From positions 1-7,281 of the forward strand of contig CAZKXM010000095.1 of assembly GCA_964556785.1 (NCBI GenBank): a stretch of 7,281 nucleotides of DNA, written 5' to 3'. How positions within the stretch are numbered: position 1 is the first letter of the stretch; each line of letters starts with the position of its first letter. The notes beneath the pieces were generated by a model that did no database searches, had not been told where the DNA came from, and worked only from the letters and a program-made list of their open reading frames with translations. Source of the DNA: CAG-1031 sp964556785 (GTDB taxonomy: Bacteria > Bacteroidota > Bacteroidia > Bacteroidales > Muribaculaceae). Below are positions 1 to 5,854 of this stretch, in pieces. The position numbers were made by a program, and so were the translations under genes.

Positions 1-1
1 C

Positions 2-55
2 GGTGTGATCAACGACGACGACCGCTGCATCATCGGCGACCCCAACCCCGATCTG
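2..55 (+). pseudogene. Fragment of a SusC/RagA-type TonB-dependent receptor
   Basis: Frame 2 reads GVINDDDRCIIGDPNPDL. This is the signature found near the C-terminus of SusC/RagA outer-membrane receptors, typically (DGDG)VIN..D..IIG.PNPDF, which precedes the last barrel strands. SusC proteins import glycans or peptides together with a SusD lipoprotein. The expected continuation (F/L followed by a YG or WGF strand) is missing. From about base 54 the sequence matches a glycosyltransferase in frame 3 instead. Only 18 residues are visible, so family membership rests on this one motif. It is either a real truncated remnant left by recombination or an assembly chimera. Confidence 0.55.
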
Positions 56-56
56 C

Positions 57-533
57 TATCGCAACGAAGTTGTGAAACACATCGAGGTTTACGGCGATAT
101 GCACCGTTACATCCCCTATCTGGCCAAGAATGCCGGATTTGGACGTATCGGCGAGAAGGTGGTGCACCATCAGGCACGTAAATACGGCAAGACCAAATTT
201 GGCCTCGACCGCTTTGTGAACGGCTATCTCGATCTTGGCACACTCTGGTTTACCGGAAAGTTCGGAGCCAAGCCGATGCACCTTTTCGGCCTGCTCGGGT
301 CGCTGATGTTCTTCATCGGCTTCATTGCCGCGGCAGCCGTCGGTGGCATCAAGCTCTGGAACATGTGGCATGGCCACCATTACGCGCTCGTCACGTCGAG
401 CCCCTACTTCTATATAGCCCTCACAATGATGATTCTGGGCACGCAGCTCTTTCTGGCTGGATTTGTGGGCGAACTGGTGGTGCGCAATTCAACGCGCCGC
501 AATTCCTACGAAATCCGATCTGAGATTCATTGA
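57..533 (+). CDS. Family 2 glycosyltransferase (DPM1/GtrB-like), 5'-truncated, with C-terminal membrane segments
   Basis: This is the C-terminal half of a membrane-bound GT2 enzyme of the polyprenyl-phosphate sugar transferase type. Such enzymes transfer a sugar from a nucleotide sugar to a lipid carrier at the cytoplasmic face of the inner membrane. The family blocks YRNEVV, YGDMHRYIP and ARKYGKTKFGLDRF are visible. Two hydrophobic segments follow: about residues 71-92 (counted from the GTG at 72; LFGLLGSLMFFIGF) and about 113-137 (YFYIALTMMILGTQLFLAGF). The N-terminal GT-A domain with the DxD-type motifs is absent. The GTG at 72 lies inside a conserved block, so it is not a credible start. 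Homology runs back to about base 54-57, where it meets the SusC-like fragment in another frame. The 3' end looks intact and ends in a short polar tail. The donor and acceptor cannot be told from this half. Confidence 0.85.
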   Translation, partial: YRNEVVKHIEVYGDMHRYIPYLAKNAGFGRIGEKVVHHQARKYGKTKFGLDRFVNGYLDLGTLWFTGKFGAKPMHLFGLLGSLMFFIGFIAAAAVGGIKLWNMWHGHHYALVTSSPYFYIALTMMILGTQLFLAGFVGELVVRNSTRRNSYEIRSEIH

Positions 534-588
534 CCGGACATGGCACGGAGCTGCTCCCGCCGGCCTCAGGTTTGAAAGTTGAACACCA

Positions 589-1344
589 ATGAATACACCC
601 GACGACTTCTTTATTCCTGACAATGAGGTGAAACAATCTCAGGAGATCGATTACAGCCGGGTTGACGAGTATATTCATTCGGCCGAGGCGTTTTCCCGCT
701 CAACCTATCAGAGTGTCTACATAATCGATTATTTCAGGCAGAAATTCCTTTATGTGTCGCCAAACTCGTTTTTTCTGTGCGGCATGACGCCTGAGCGGAT
801 GATGGAGCTGAGCTACAGGTTCTATCTCGAATATGTGCCTGAGGATGAACAGACGTTGCTGCTTGAGTTTAACCGCGCGGGCTTCTCGTTTTACAATGGT
901 TTGCCCGTCGACGAGCGCCGCCAATGGTATATCCAGTATGATTTCCATATCCTTAATTCCGGAAATCCGATCCTTGTCCATCATAAGCTGACGCCGATGG
1001 CTCTCACGTCTGACGGCAGAATCTGGCTGGCGCTGTGTGTGGTGTCGGCATCAAACCACACAACTCCCGGCCATGTGGAGATTCACCGTGCCGGCACGCC
1101 TTTCTTTTTCGCGTACAATCTCCTTACCCGAAGGTGGACCAGGCGCAGCATGCCCACACTCACCGAAGGCGAGAAGGCTGTCATAACGCTCTCCGTGCAG
1201 GGCTACACCATGGGCGAGATCGCCGACAGGATGTGTCTGTCGACCGACACTATCAAGAAATATCGCAAGCAGATTTTCGAGAAGCTCGGCGTGCGCAACA
1301 TCACCGAGGCCATTGCAGCGGCCACCAACAACAAGTTGATTTAA
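589..1344 (+). CDS. PAS-like sensor with LuxR-type HTH transcriptional regulator
   Basis: This is a 251-residue predicted cytoplasmic DNA-binding regulator. Residues about 191-251 form a GerE/LuxR helix-turn-helix: LTEGEKAVITLSVQGYT, then GEIADRMCLS, then the recognition helix STDTIKKYRKQIFEKLGV. Residues about 40-165 look like a PAS fold (YQSVYIIDY, FLYVSPNSFFLCGMTPERM, later the strand pair IQYDFHILN and LVHHKLTPMAL). There is no receiver-domain phospho-aspartate pattern, no signal peptide and no membrane span, so a soluble ligand or protein partner is more likely than a classical phosphorelay. Orphan PAS-LuxR proteins are common in Bacteroidales. The gene starts 55 bases after the glycosyltransferase. 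It lies 155 bases upstream of an outer-membrane barrel gene on the same strand, with a palindrome between them. The target and ligand are unknown; the HTH assignment is secure and the PAS assignment less so. Confidence 0.88.
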   Translation: MNTPDDFFIPDNEVKQSQEIDYSRVDEYIHSAEAFSRSTYQSVYIIDYFRQKFLYVSPNSFFLCGMTPERMMELSYRFYLEYVPEDEQTLLLEFNRAGFSFYNGLPVDERRQWYIQYDFHILNSGNPILVHHKLTPMALTSDGRIWLALCVVSASNHTTPGHVEIHRAGTPFFFAYNLLTRRWTRRSMPTLTEGEKAVITLSVQGYTMGEIADRMCLSTDTIKKYRKQIFEKLGVRNITEAIAAATNNKLI

Positions 1345-1419
1345 TTTCAGCCATTCATTGTAACATTATACAGCACGGTTCGTCTCAAATACGATGATGC
1401 GGACCGTCGCTATATCAAT

Positions 1420-1437
1420 CATACCCTTTTGGGTATG
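1420..1437. repeat. Perfect 7-bp palindrome with TTTT centre, candidate operator
   Basis: The sequence is CATACCC-TTTT-GGGTATG, two perfectly complementary 7-base arms around four T. It ends 21 bases before the -7 element of the barrel-gene promoter, so it overlaps or abuts the expected -33 region. Dimeric LuxR-type regulators bind two-fold symmetric sites of about this size, which makes it a reasonable operator for the regulator encoded just upstream. There is no T-run after it, so it is unlikely to be a terminator. The regulatory role is inferred from symmetry and position only. Confidence 0.45.
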
Positions 1438-1458
1438 GCGCAGACCGGTCTGTTGCAG

Positions 1459-1467
1459 TAGTTTTGC
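1459..1467 (+). promoter_or_regulatory. Bacteroidetes -7 promoter element (TAGTTTTGC)
   Basis: TAGTTTTGC matches the Bacteroidetes primary sigma factor consensus TAnnTTTGY exactly. It lies 32 bases before the chosen ATG at 1500, giving a predicted leader of roughly 25 bases. A matching -33 TTTG at the usual distance of about 20 bases is not obvious; the nearest TTTG (1428-1431) is 27 bases away, inside the palindrome. A weak -33 box would suit a promoter that depends on an activator. Confidence 0.5.
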
Positions 1468-1499
1468 AGCTCGGAAACCGACAAATCCACATTTGTGCA

Positions 1500-3587
1500 A
1501 TGAAATCCAGATTTACAGTAGTGATAGTGGCTGCCACAGTAGCCTCGGCCATGGCTGCTGTCAGGGCCGGGGAGCCGGCCGACACAATAGCGGGCATGTC
1601 GCTCAGCGAGGTGGTGATCGAGGCGCCGAAGGTGATCAGGCGCGCCGACATGGATGTGTATCATCCGTCGCAGAGCGCTATAGACAATGCCAGAAACGGC
1701 ATTCAGCTCCTTTCCAACCTGATGATACCCTCAGTGTCGGTGAGCGATGCCCTCGGCACGATCACCTCGGCAGGGCAAGACGTGCAGGTGAGAATCAACG
1801 GCAGGGAAGCATCGGTTGATCAGGTTAAGAATCTGCTGCCGTCAACCATCAAAAGGGTTGAATGGATGGAGAATCCAGGACTGAGGTATAACGGAGCCAA
1901 TACCGTGCTTAACTTCATCGTGATCAATCCCACCGTTGGCGGTTCGCTGATGGTCAATGCCATGCAGGCCGTCAACGCCGCATGGGGTCAGTATAATCCC
2001 AGTGCTAAATTCAATTTCGGCCGTTCGCAGCTTGAGGTTGGCGGAGGATATAAGCTGTCGGAAAACCTTAAGTGTTACCGCGATTACACCGAGACATTCG
2101 CCTTCCCCGACGGGAGCCGGATCACGCGCAAGGAAACCTCGCGCGGAGGCCGTATCGACAACTCGATCGGAAACCTCTGGGCGTCATACAACTATATCAA
2201 GCCTGACACAACTGTGGTGGTTGTCGAGGCCCGCGGATTCATCAAACCTTCAGGCGGGAAGACATATTACGGGCTGATGAGTTCCGACACCGACCCGCGT
2301 CCGGTTTATCTGACCGAGTCAAACGGCAGCCGCGGATCGCGCCCGGCGCTTTCTGCCTACTGGGAGCAGCATTTCGCCCGTCAGCAGACTCTCGTTGTTG
2401 ACTTCAAGAGCCAGTATTACACAGGTCGCACCTATTCCGACTATGTCGAACAGCTCCCTGACACCCGCGACCTCCTCACCGACATCCACACAAACATCAA
2501 GGACAGCAATCAGCTCTACGCTCTCGAGGCCGACTATATCAAGAAGTGGGGAACCTCGCGCCTCACTGCCGGAGCATCATACACCGCCAACCGAAACCGC
2601 TCCACCTATGAGACTCTCGGAGGTGCCGTGTTTCATCAGCGGCAGGATAAGGCTTACTTCTTCGCTGAATATTTCCGCCGCATCAGGAACTTCACCCTCA
2701 CTGCCGGGCTTGGTGCGCAATACACCGACTTCCTTTTCCGCGAAACAGGCCTCGGTAGCCATTCATGGAACATGCGCCCCCAGGCAGCCGTGACCTACAG
2801 CATCAATCAGCGGCATCAGCTCAGGCTGAATTTCGAGTCGTGGCAGTCAACACCCACTCTGGCCGAAACCAATCCAACCCCTCAGCAGATCGACGGCCTG
2901 CAGTGGCGCATCGGCAACCCCGACCTGAAAACCTCTAACAGCTACATGCTCACACTCCGTTACAACTTTCAGGTGCCGAGAGTGTATGGCCAGTTCGGAG
3001 TGAGAGCCTACACGTCGCCCAACGCCATCACACCGTTGTTTGAGTGGCGCGGCAACCGTCTTGTCAATACCTATGAGAACAGCCGCGGCCTGCAGAATCT
3101 GTCGCTTTTCATTGCCCCTCAGATCGAGGCCATTCCCGGCTGGCTGATGTTCAGCGGATACATTGACTGGCGCACCGAGCGCATGAGAGGCTTCGGCTAT
3201 TCGCTCACTAACAGCGACTGGTATGGCTTCGCCACCATGCAGCTTCAGCATTGGGGATTCACCCTCACGGCCCAATACATGCGCGCTCAGCGAAATCTCT
3301 GGGGTGAGAACATTTCGTGGGGCGAGGACATGAACCTGATCGACCTCACCTACGTGTGGAAGCAATGGAGCTTTTCGGCGGGCTGCCTTCTGCCGTTCGG
3401 CCGCTATGATCAGGGCTCGCGCAACCTCAGCAAGTGGAACACCAGCGCCCGCCACATGCGCACCGACTTCCGCCTCCCTTACATCAGTATCAACTATAAT
3501 CTTCAATGGGGACGCCAGAAACGCAAGGCCAGCAAGCTTATCAATGTGGGTGGCGACGCCGACCAGTCAACAGCCGGCGGACGCTGA
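1500..3587 (+). CDS. TonB-dependent receptor-like outer-membrane beta-barrel protein (PF14905-like)
   Basis: This 695-residue outer-membrane protein starts at the ATG at 1500. That start places a signal peptide first (MKSRFTVVIVAATVASAM, likely cleaved after VRA at residue 23); the in-frame ATG at 1464 would bury it and lies within the -7 element. Residues about 33-141 form a plug-like domain. It opens with a TonB-box-like LSEVVIEAPK, continues with VQVRINGREAS, and ends in the family pattern VEWMENPGLRYNGANTVLNFIV. From about 145 to 672 there are alternating aromatic strands of a large barrel, with the conserved WRIGNPDLKTSNSYMLTLRYNF block. After the last strand (ISINYNLQWG) comes a basic then acidic tail, RQKRKASKLINVGGDADQ, as in other members. 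The usual N-terminal carboxypeptidase-regulatory-like domain is absent and no SusD gene follows, so this is not a standard Sus pair. The substrate is unknown. A terminator at 3618-3647 ends the unit. Confidence 0.85.
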   Translation: MKSRFTVVIVAATVASAMAAVRAGEPADTIAGMSLSEVVIEAPKVIRRADMDVYHPSQSAIDNARNGIQLLSNLMIPSVSVSDALGTITSAGQDVQVRINGREASVDQVKNLLPSTIKRVEWMENPGLRYNGANTVLNFIVINPTVGGSLMVNAMQAVNAAWGQYNPSAKFNFGRSQLEVGGGYKLSENLKCYRDYTETFAFPDGSRITRKETSRGGRIDNSIGNLWASYNYIKPDTTVVVVEARGFIKPSGGKTYYGLMSSDTDPRPVYLTESNGSRGSRPALSAYWEQHFARQQTLVVDFKSQYYTGRTYSDYVEQLPDTRDLLTDIHTNIKDSNQLYALEADYIKKWGTSRLTAGASYTANRNRSTYETLGGAVFHQRQDKAYFFAEYFRRIRNFTLTAGLGAQYTDFLFRETGLGSHSWNMRPQAAVTYSINQRHQLRLNFESWQSTPTLAETNPTPQQIDGLQWRIGNPDLKTSNSYMLTLRYNFQVPRVYGQFGVRAYTSPNAITPLFEWRGNRLVNTYENSRGLQNLSLFIAPQIEAIPGWLMFSGYIDWRTERMRGFGYSLTNSDWYGFATMQLQHWGFTLTAQYMRAQRNLWGENISWGEDMNLIDLTYVWKQWSFSAGCLLPFGRYDQGSRNLSKWNTSARHMRTDFRLPYISINYNLQWGRQKRKASKLINVGGDADQSTAGGR

Positions 3588-3617
3588 CAGACATAACGTT
3601 TTTCATACAAGAATGAG

Positions 3618-3647
3618 AAGCCGCCGACAGTGATGCCGACGGCTTTT
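3618..3647 (+). terminator. Rho-independent-like terminator of the barrel gene
   Basis: AAGCCG (3618-3623) and CGGCTT (3640-3645) form a 6-bp stem, and the right arm runs into TTTT. It starts about 30 bases after the barrel gene's stop codon. The 16-base loop is rather long, so it is probably of moderate strength. Confidence 0.6.
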
Positions 3648-3693
3648 ATCTTCTGATATTCAATGAGCGGTTCGGAGTTCGGCACGGGTAAAA

Positions 3694-3734
3694 ATCAAGC
3701 GGGGAGATGTCATCCCGACGTCTCCTCGCTTGAT
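3694..3734 (-). terminator. Large 18-bp stem-loop, terminator-like on the minus strand
   Basis: The left arm 3694-3711 and right arm 3717-3734 pair over 18 bases with two G-T wobbles (3702/3726 and 3708/3720) around a 5-base ATCCC loop. On the plus strand the stem is preceded by AAAAA and followed by AATAAACC. A T-run therefore follows the hairpin only when it is read on the minus strand, where the stem runs straight into ATTTTTACC. That is the form of an intrinsic terminator for leftward transcription, yet both flanking genes run rightward. It may still act as an RNA stem in plus-strand transcripts. Confidence 0.6.
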
Positions 3735-3764
3735 AATAAACCAATCATTATCACATTTTTTGCA

Positions 3765-3935
3765 ATGAAAAAGCAGTTACTTTGCTTTCTTCTCCTTTAT
3801 AACCCCTCACGGAGGTGTTTGGTTCAACGATCAGCGAAAATTTTTGCGACTGCGACAAAAAATTTCGTAAATTTGCCTTTCAAAGCAATCCGTAAATGCA
3901 ACACCTCAAAGCTTATCCACAATTCTATGAGCTGA
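3765..3935 (+). CDS. Small ORF with signal-peptide-like N-terminus (56 codons), doubtful
   Basis: An ATG at 3765 opens a frame beginning MKKQLLCFLLLYNPSRR, which has the basic-then-hydrophobic look of a secretion signal. After about residue 14 the sequence turns basic and low in complexity (KIFATATKNFVNLPF), overlaps the nitroreductase promoter and stops inside that gene at 3935. A poor -7-like stretch (CATTTTTTGC) lies just before the ATG. I do not recognise it. It could be the decayed 5' end of a lost secreted protein, a leader peptide, or chance. Confidence 0.2.
   Translation: MKKQLLCFLLLYNPSRRCLVQRSAKIFATATKNFVNLPFKAIRKCNTSKLIHNSMS
3843..3876 (+). promoter_or_regulatory. Bacteroidetes-type promoter of the nitroreductase operon
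   Basis: A -33 TTTG (3843-3846) and a perfect -7 element TAAATTTGC (3868-3876, consensus TAnnTTTGY) are separated by 21 bases, close to the usual Bacteroidetes spacing. Transcription should begin around 3881-3884, giving a leader of about 14 bases before the ATG at 3896. This is the best promoter in the window, and it supports that ATG as the start and a single transcript for the next three genes. Confidence 0.75.
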
Positions 3936-4435
3936 CAGCCGAACGGTTTTCATGCCGCCGGTATCTCGATAAGGAGGTGAGCCGCGACATGGTTCTCGCC
4001 GTGCTCGACACCGCTCGTCTCGCTCCCTCGGCCTGCAACCGCCAGCCGTGGACATTCATTGTTCTCGACACCCCCGAGAGCCGCCGCACGGTGCTCGAGG
4101 CTTATCCGCGCGACTTTATCAGCAACGTGGGCACGTTTATCGTGGCGTGTGCCGACAGGTCGGAGTCGTGGCATCGTCCTGAGGATGGAAAAGACCATGC
4201 CGACATTGATGTGGCCATCGCTGTCGAACACATCTGTCTGGCCGCCACATCGATAGGATTGGCCACATGCTGGATCTGCAATTTTGATCCGGCCAAGCTG
4301 CGTCAGGGCCTGAACTTGCCTGACAATGTCGATCCCGTCGCTGTGATTCCGCTGGGCTATCCCGATCTTTCGGTTGAGCCGGCTCCCAAGAAGCGCAAGG
4401 AGCTCGAGAGTATTGTGAGATGGGAAAAGTTCTGA
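3896..4435 (+). CDS. Nitroreductase family FMN-dependent oxidoreductase
   Basis: This 179-residue cytoplasmic flavoprotein belongs to the small nitroreductase type common in Bacteroidales. The family reduces nitro compounds, quinones, flavins or other acceptors with NAD(P)H by a ping-pong mechanism, usually as a homodimer sharing two FMN sites. FMN-contact motifs are visible: R17-x-S-C-R21-R-Y (phosphate), SACNRQPW at residues 45-52, IGLATCW at 120-126 and IPLGYP at 151-156. The length is on the short side but typical of this subgroup. The start follows the promoter at 3843-3876 closely. The 3' end overlaps the DUF6452 gene by 16 bases, so the two are probably translationally coupled. The physiological substrate cannot be read from sequence. 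A link to the envelope genes downstream is suggested only by operon structure. Confidence 0.92.
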   Translation: MQHLKAYPQFYELTAERFSCRRYLDKEVSRDMVLAVLDTARLAPSACNRQPWTFIVLDTPESRRTVLEAYPRDFISNVGTFIVACADRSESWHRPEDGKDHADIDVAIAVEHICLAATSIGLATCWICNFDPAKLRQGLNLPDNVDPVAVIPLGYPDLSVEPAPKKRKELESIVRWEKF

Positions 4436-4947
4436 AATCTGTCCTGCTCGCCGCAGCCGTAGCTACCTTGTCGGCGATTATGGCGGGGTGTAACGCCGCA
4501 GGGTGTATCGACAATCAAAACTCCATTCCGTTGGCCGGATTCTATTCCATGGCATCGGGCGAGGCCGTGAGTGTCGATTCGCTGGCCGTGTGGGGTGTCG
4601 GTGCGCCGGGCGATTCGCTTCTGCTCGCTCCGTCGGCTCCGGCATCGCAGATCTATCTGCCTCTGCGGGCCGCTTCGCGCGAATCAGCTTTCTGTTTCGC
4701 CTACCGCGCCAAGGAGTTTGATTATCCCCAAATGCAGGACACCGTCACGTTAACCTACACATCTCACCCCTGGTTCATTTCCGAGGACTGCGGGGCAGGG
4801 CTCCGTTACCGGATTGACCGGCTCACCTACACCCGCCATCTCATTGACTCGGTGGGGGTCACTGACTCGCTTGTCACCAACGTGAGTCCTGAAACAATCC
4901 GCATCTACTTCCGCACATCAGGGCCGCAGGAGGGCCCGCAGGAGTGA
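4420..4947 (+). CDS. DUF6452 family lipoprotein
   Basis: This 175-residue predicted lipoprotein has a signal sequence ending in the lipobox-like MAGC, with the lipidated cysteine at residue 24. Its layout resembles DUF6452 proteins of Bacteroidales: an early cysteine (C29), a GFY block (LAGFYSMASGEAVSVDSL), a run of short beta strands (SLLLAPSAPASQIYLPL), the DTVTLTYTSHPWFISEDCG block and a C-terminal IRIYF strand. No enzymatic motif is visible. No function is established that I know of. The start overlaps the nitroreductase by 16 bases and the stop overlaps the next gene by 4, so the three are one operon. The protein ends in a duplicated GPQE-GPQE encoded by a 12-base tandem repeat. The family call is from memory of the pattern, not a search. 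Confidence 0.75.
   Translation: MGKVLKSVLLAAAVATLSAIMAGCNAAGCIDNQNSIPLAGFYSMASGEAVSVDSLAVWGVGAPGDSLLLAPSAPASQIYLPLRAASRESAFCFAYRAKEFDYPQMQDTVTLTYTSHPWFISEDCGAGLRYRIDRLTYTRHLIDSVGVTDSLVTNVSPETIRIYFRTSGPQEGPQE
4921..4944 (+). repeat. 12-base tandem repeat at the DUF6452/DUF6048 junction with a Shine-Dalgarno-like core
   Basis: Two near-identical 12-mers, GGGCCGCAGGAG and GGCCCGCAGGAG, encode GPQEGPQE at the end of the lipoprotein. AGGAGG at 4928-4933 lies 10 bases before the GTG at 4944. GGGCC (4921-4925) can pair with GGCCC (4933-4937), placing that purine stretch in a 7-base loop. Shine-Dalgarno sites are unusual in Bacteroidetes, so this may help coupled initiation at a GTG, or may simply be GC-rich coding sequence. 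Confidence 0.4.
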
Positions 4948-5780
4948 GACTGCGTCTGCTGATTCTGCTGACGGTTGCCGTAGCCGCCGTGCAGACCGCT
5001 TTTGCACGCCGACAGATCACACCCGTGCAGCCCGGCACACCGCCGCCCGTGGTGTCAGCCACACCGCGGCAGCCCGACATGTCGAAGCTCGCCCATTTTC
5101 AGGATGAGAACGGCAATGTGGTGCTGGTCGATACGGTTACAGGCACTGAATATCCCGACACGCTGCTCCCCGCTCCACCCAAAATGGTTTATCCGCTGGT
5201 CCACTCGCTGACGGTGGGTGTGAACATCTGGGATGCCGCCATGCGGGCTTTCGGCCAGAAGTTCGGCATTGGTGACGCATCGGTTGCCATAGGGTTTCAC
5301 AACCGCTATTTTCCGACAGTGGAAGCGGGTGTGTCAACAGCTAACGATACCCCTTCAGGACTCAATTTCACATATCGCTCCCCGCTGGCGCCTTACTTCA
5401 AGATCGGTGCCGACTACAACTTTTTCTACAATTCCAACGCGGCTTACCGCCTGATGGCGGGTGTGCGCTACGGCATAACCTCCTTCCGTTATTCCTACAC
5501 CGACATTGCGCTCGACGAGGGATACTGGCAGCGGCCTTTCATGTTTGACATCCCCACGCAGACATCAACCACAGGCTATCTCGAGATCATGCTATCGATC
5601 CGGGTCAGGATAGCCGGCCCGCTGCTGATGGGATGGGCTTTCAAGTATCACACTATTCTCCACAGCTCGGCAGCGGCTTACGGTGACCCGATGGTTGTGC
5701 CGGGCTACGGAAAGCGTGCAGGCGCGATCACGGGTGCTTTCTCGATTTTCTACTCCTTCACCCTCGGAGATAAGCGCTGA
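4944..5780 (+). CDS. DUF6048 family outer-membrane barrel-like protein
   Basis: This 278-residue exported protein starts at a GTG whose last two bases and the next base overlap the TGA of the upstream gene. The start gives a clean signal peptide (MRLRLLILLTVAVAAVQTAFA, cleavage about residue 21). A proline-rich linker of some 60 residues follows (ITPVQPGTPPPVVSATP, later TLLPAPPKMVYP). From about residue 88 a chain of amphipathic beta strands matches the DUF6048 pattern: HSLTVGVNIWDAAMRAFGQ, HNRYFPTVEAGVS, PYFKIGADYNFFYNS, RLMAGVRYGITSFRY, LLMGWAFKYH and VPGYGKR. The YFP-E-G, ADYN and GVRYG blocks are those of small outer-membrane barrels. The function is unknown. Its overlap with the DUF6452 lipoprotein gene suggests the two proteins act together in the envelope. 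The family call is from recognition of the pattern; the linker looks longer than usual. Confidence 0.78.
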   Translation: MRLRLLILLTVAVAAVQTAFARRQITPVQPGTPPPVVSATPRQPDMSKLAHFQDENGNVVLVDTVTGTEYPDTLLPAPPKMVYPLVHSLTVGVNIWDAAMRAFGQKFGIGDASVAIGFHNRYFPTVEAGVSTANDTPSGLNFTYRSPLAPYFKIGADYNFFYNSNAAYRLMAGVRYGITSFRYSYTDIALDEGYWQRPFMFDIPTQTSTTGYLEIMLSIRVRIAGPLLMGWAFKYHTILHSSAAAYGDPMVVPGYGKRAGAITGAFSIFYSFTLGDKR

Positions 5781-5854
5781 AAAAACCTTTCAGCCGTGCT
5801 GTCGGTTATAATTGGAGTTGACACCCCTACACACTCTAATACACTTACAGCAAT

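Larger units (their letters stand above)
1345..1499 (+). promoter_or_regulatory. Regulatory intergenic region between the LuxR gene and the barrel gene
   Basis: This gap holds two inverted repeats and a promoter. The first repeat is imperfect: ACGGTTCG (1375-1382) against CGGACCGT (1400-1407), 8 bp with one G-T pair and a 17-base loop. The second is the perfect palindrome at 1420-1437. The -7 element lies at 1459-1467. None of the hairpins is followed by a T-run, so no clear terminator is seen for the LuxR gene and readthrough into the barrel gene is possible. Confidence 0.45.

Noticed and set aside
72..74. GTG as a genuine start of the glycosyltransferase
   Set aside because: Conserved residues of the family (YRNEVV) are encoded upstream of it, so it is an internal valine of a truncated gene.
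547..557. GGAG-CTG-CTCC as a terminator after the glycosyltransferase
   Set aside because: The stem is only 4 bp and has no T-run.
567..575. CAGGTTTGA as a promoter -7 element for the LuxR gene
   Set aside because: It has one mismatch in the TA pair, no paired -33 box, and lies so close to the ATG that almost no leader would remain.
1464..1466. ATG at 1464 as the start of the barrel protein
   Set aside because: It lies within the -7 promoter element and would put 12 polar residues before the signal peptide; the ATG at 1500 gives a normal signal peptide.
1394..1819. A 141-codon plus-strand frame over the barrel gene's start
   Set aside because: It is out of frame with the signal peptide and plug domain, and its product is rich in His, Arg and Gly, as expected of a shadow frame.
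2847..3506. A 219-codon open frame on the minus strand
   Set aside because: It lies wholly antisense to the barrel gene, has no family motif or promoter, and its composition is what the GC-rich codons of the real gene produce in reverse.
5785..5854. Promoter for the dehydrogenase in the 74-base gap
   Set aside because: I found no TAnnTTTG element; the AT-rich TTATAATTGG is not a good match and CAGC-CGT-GCTG is too short for a terminator.
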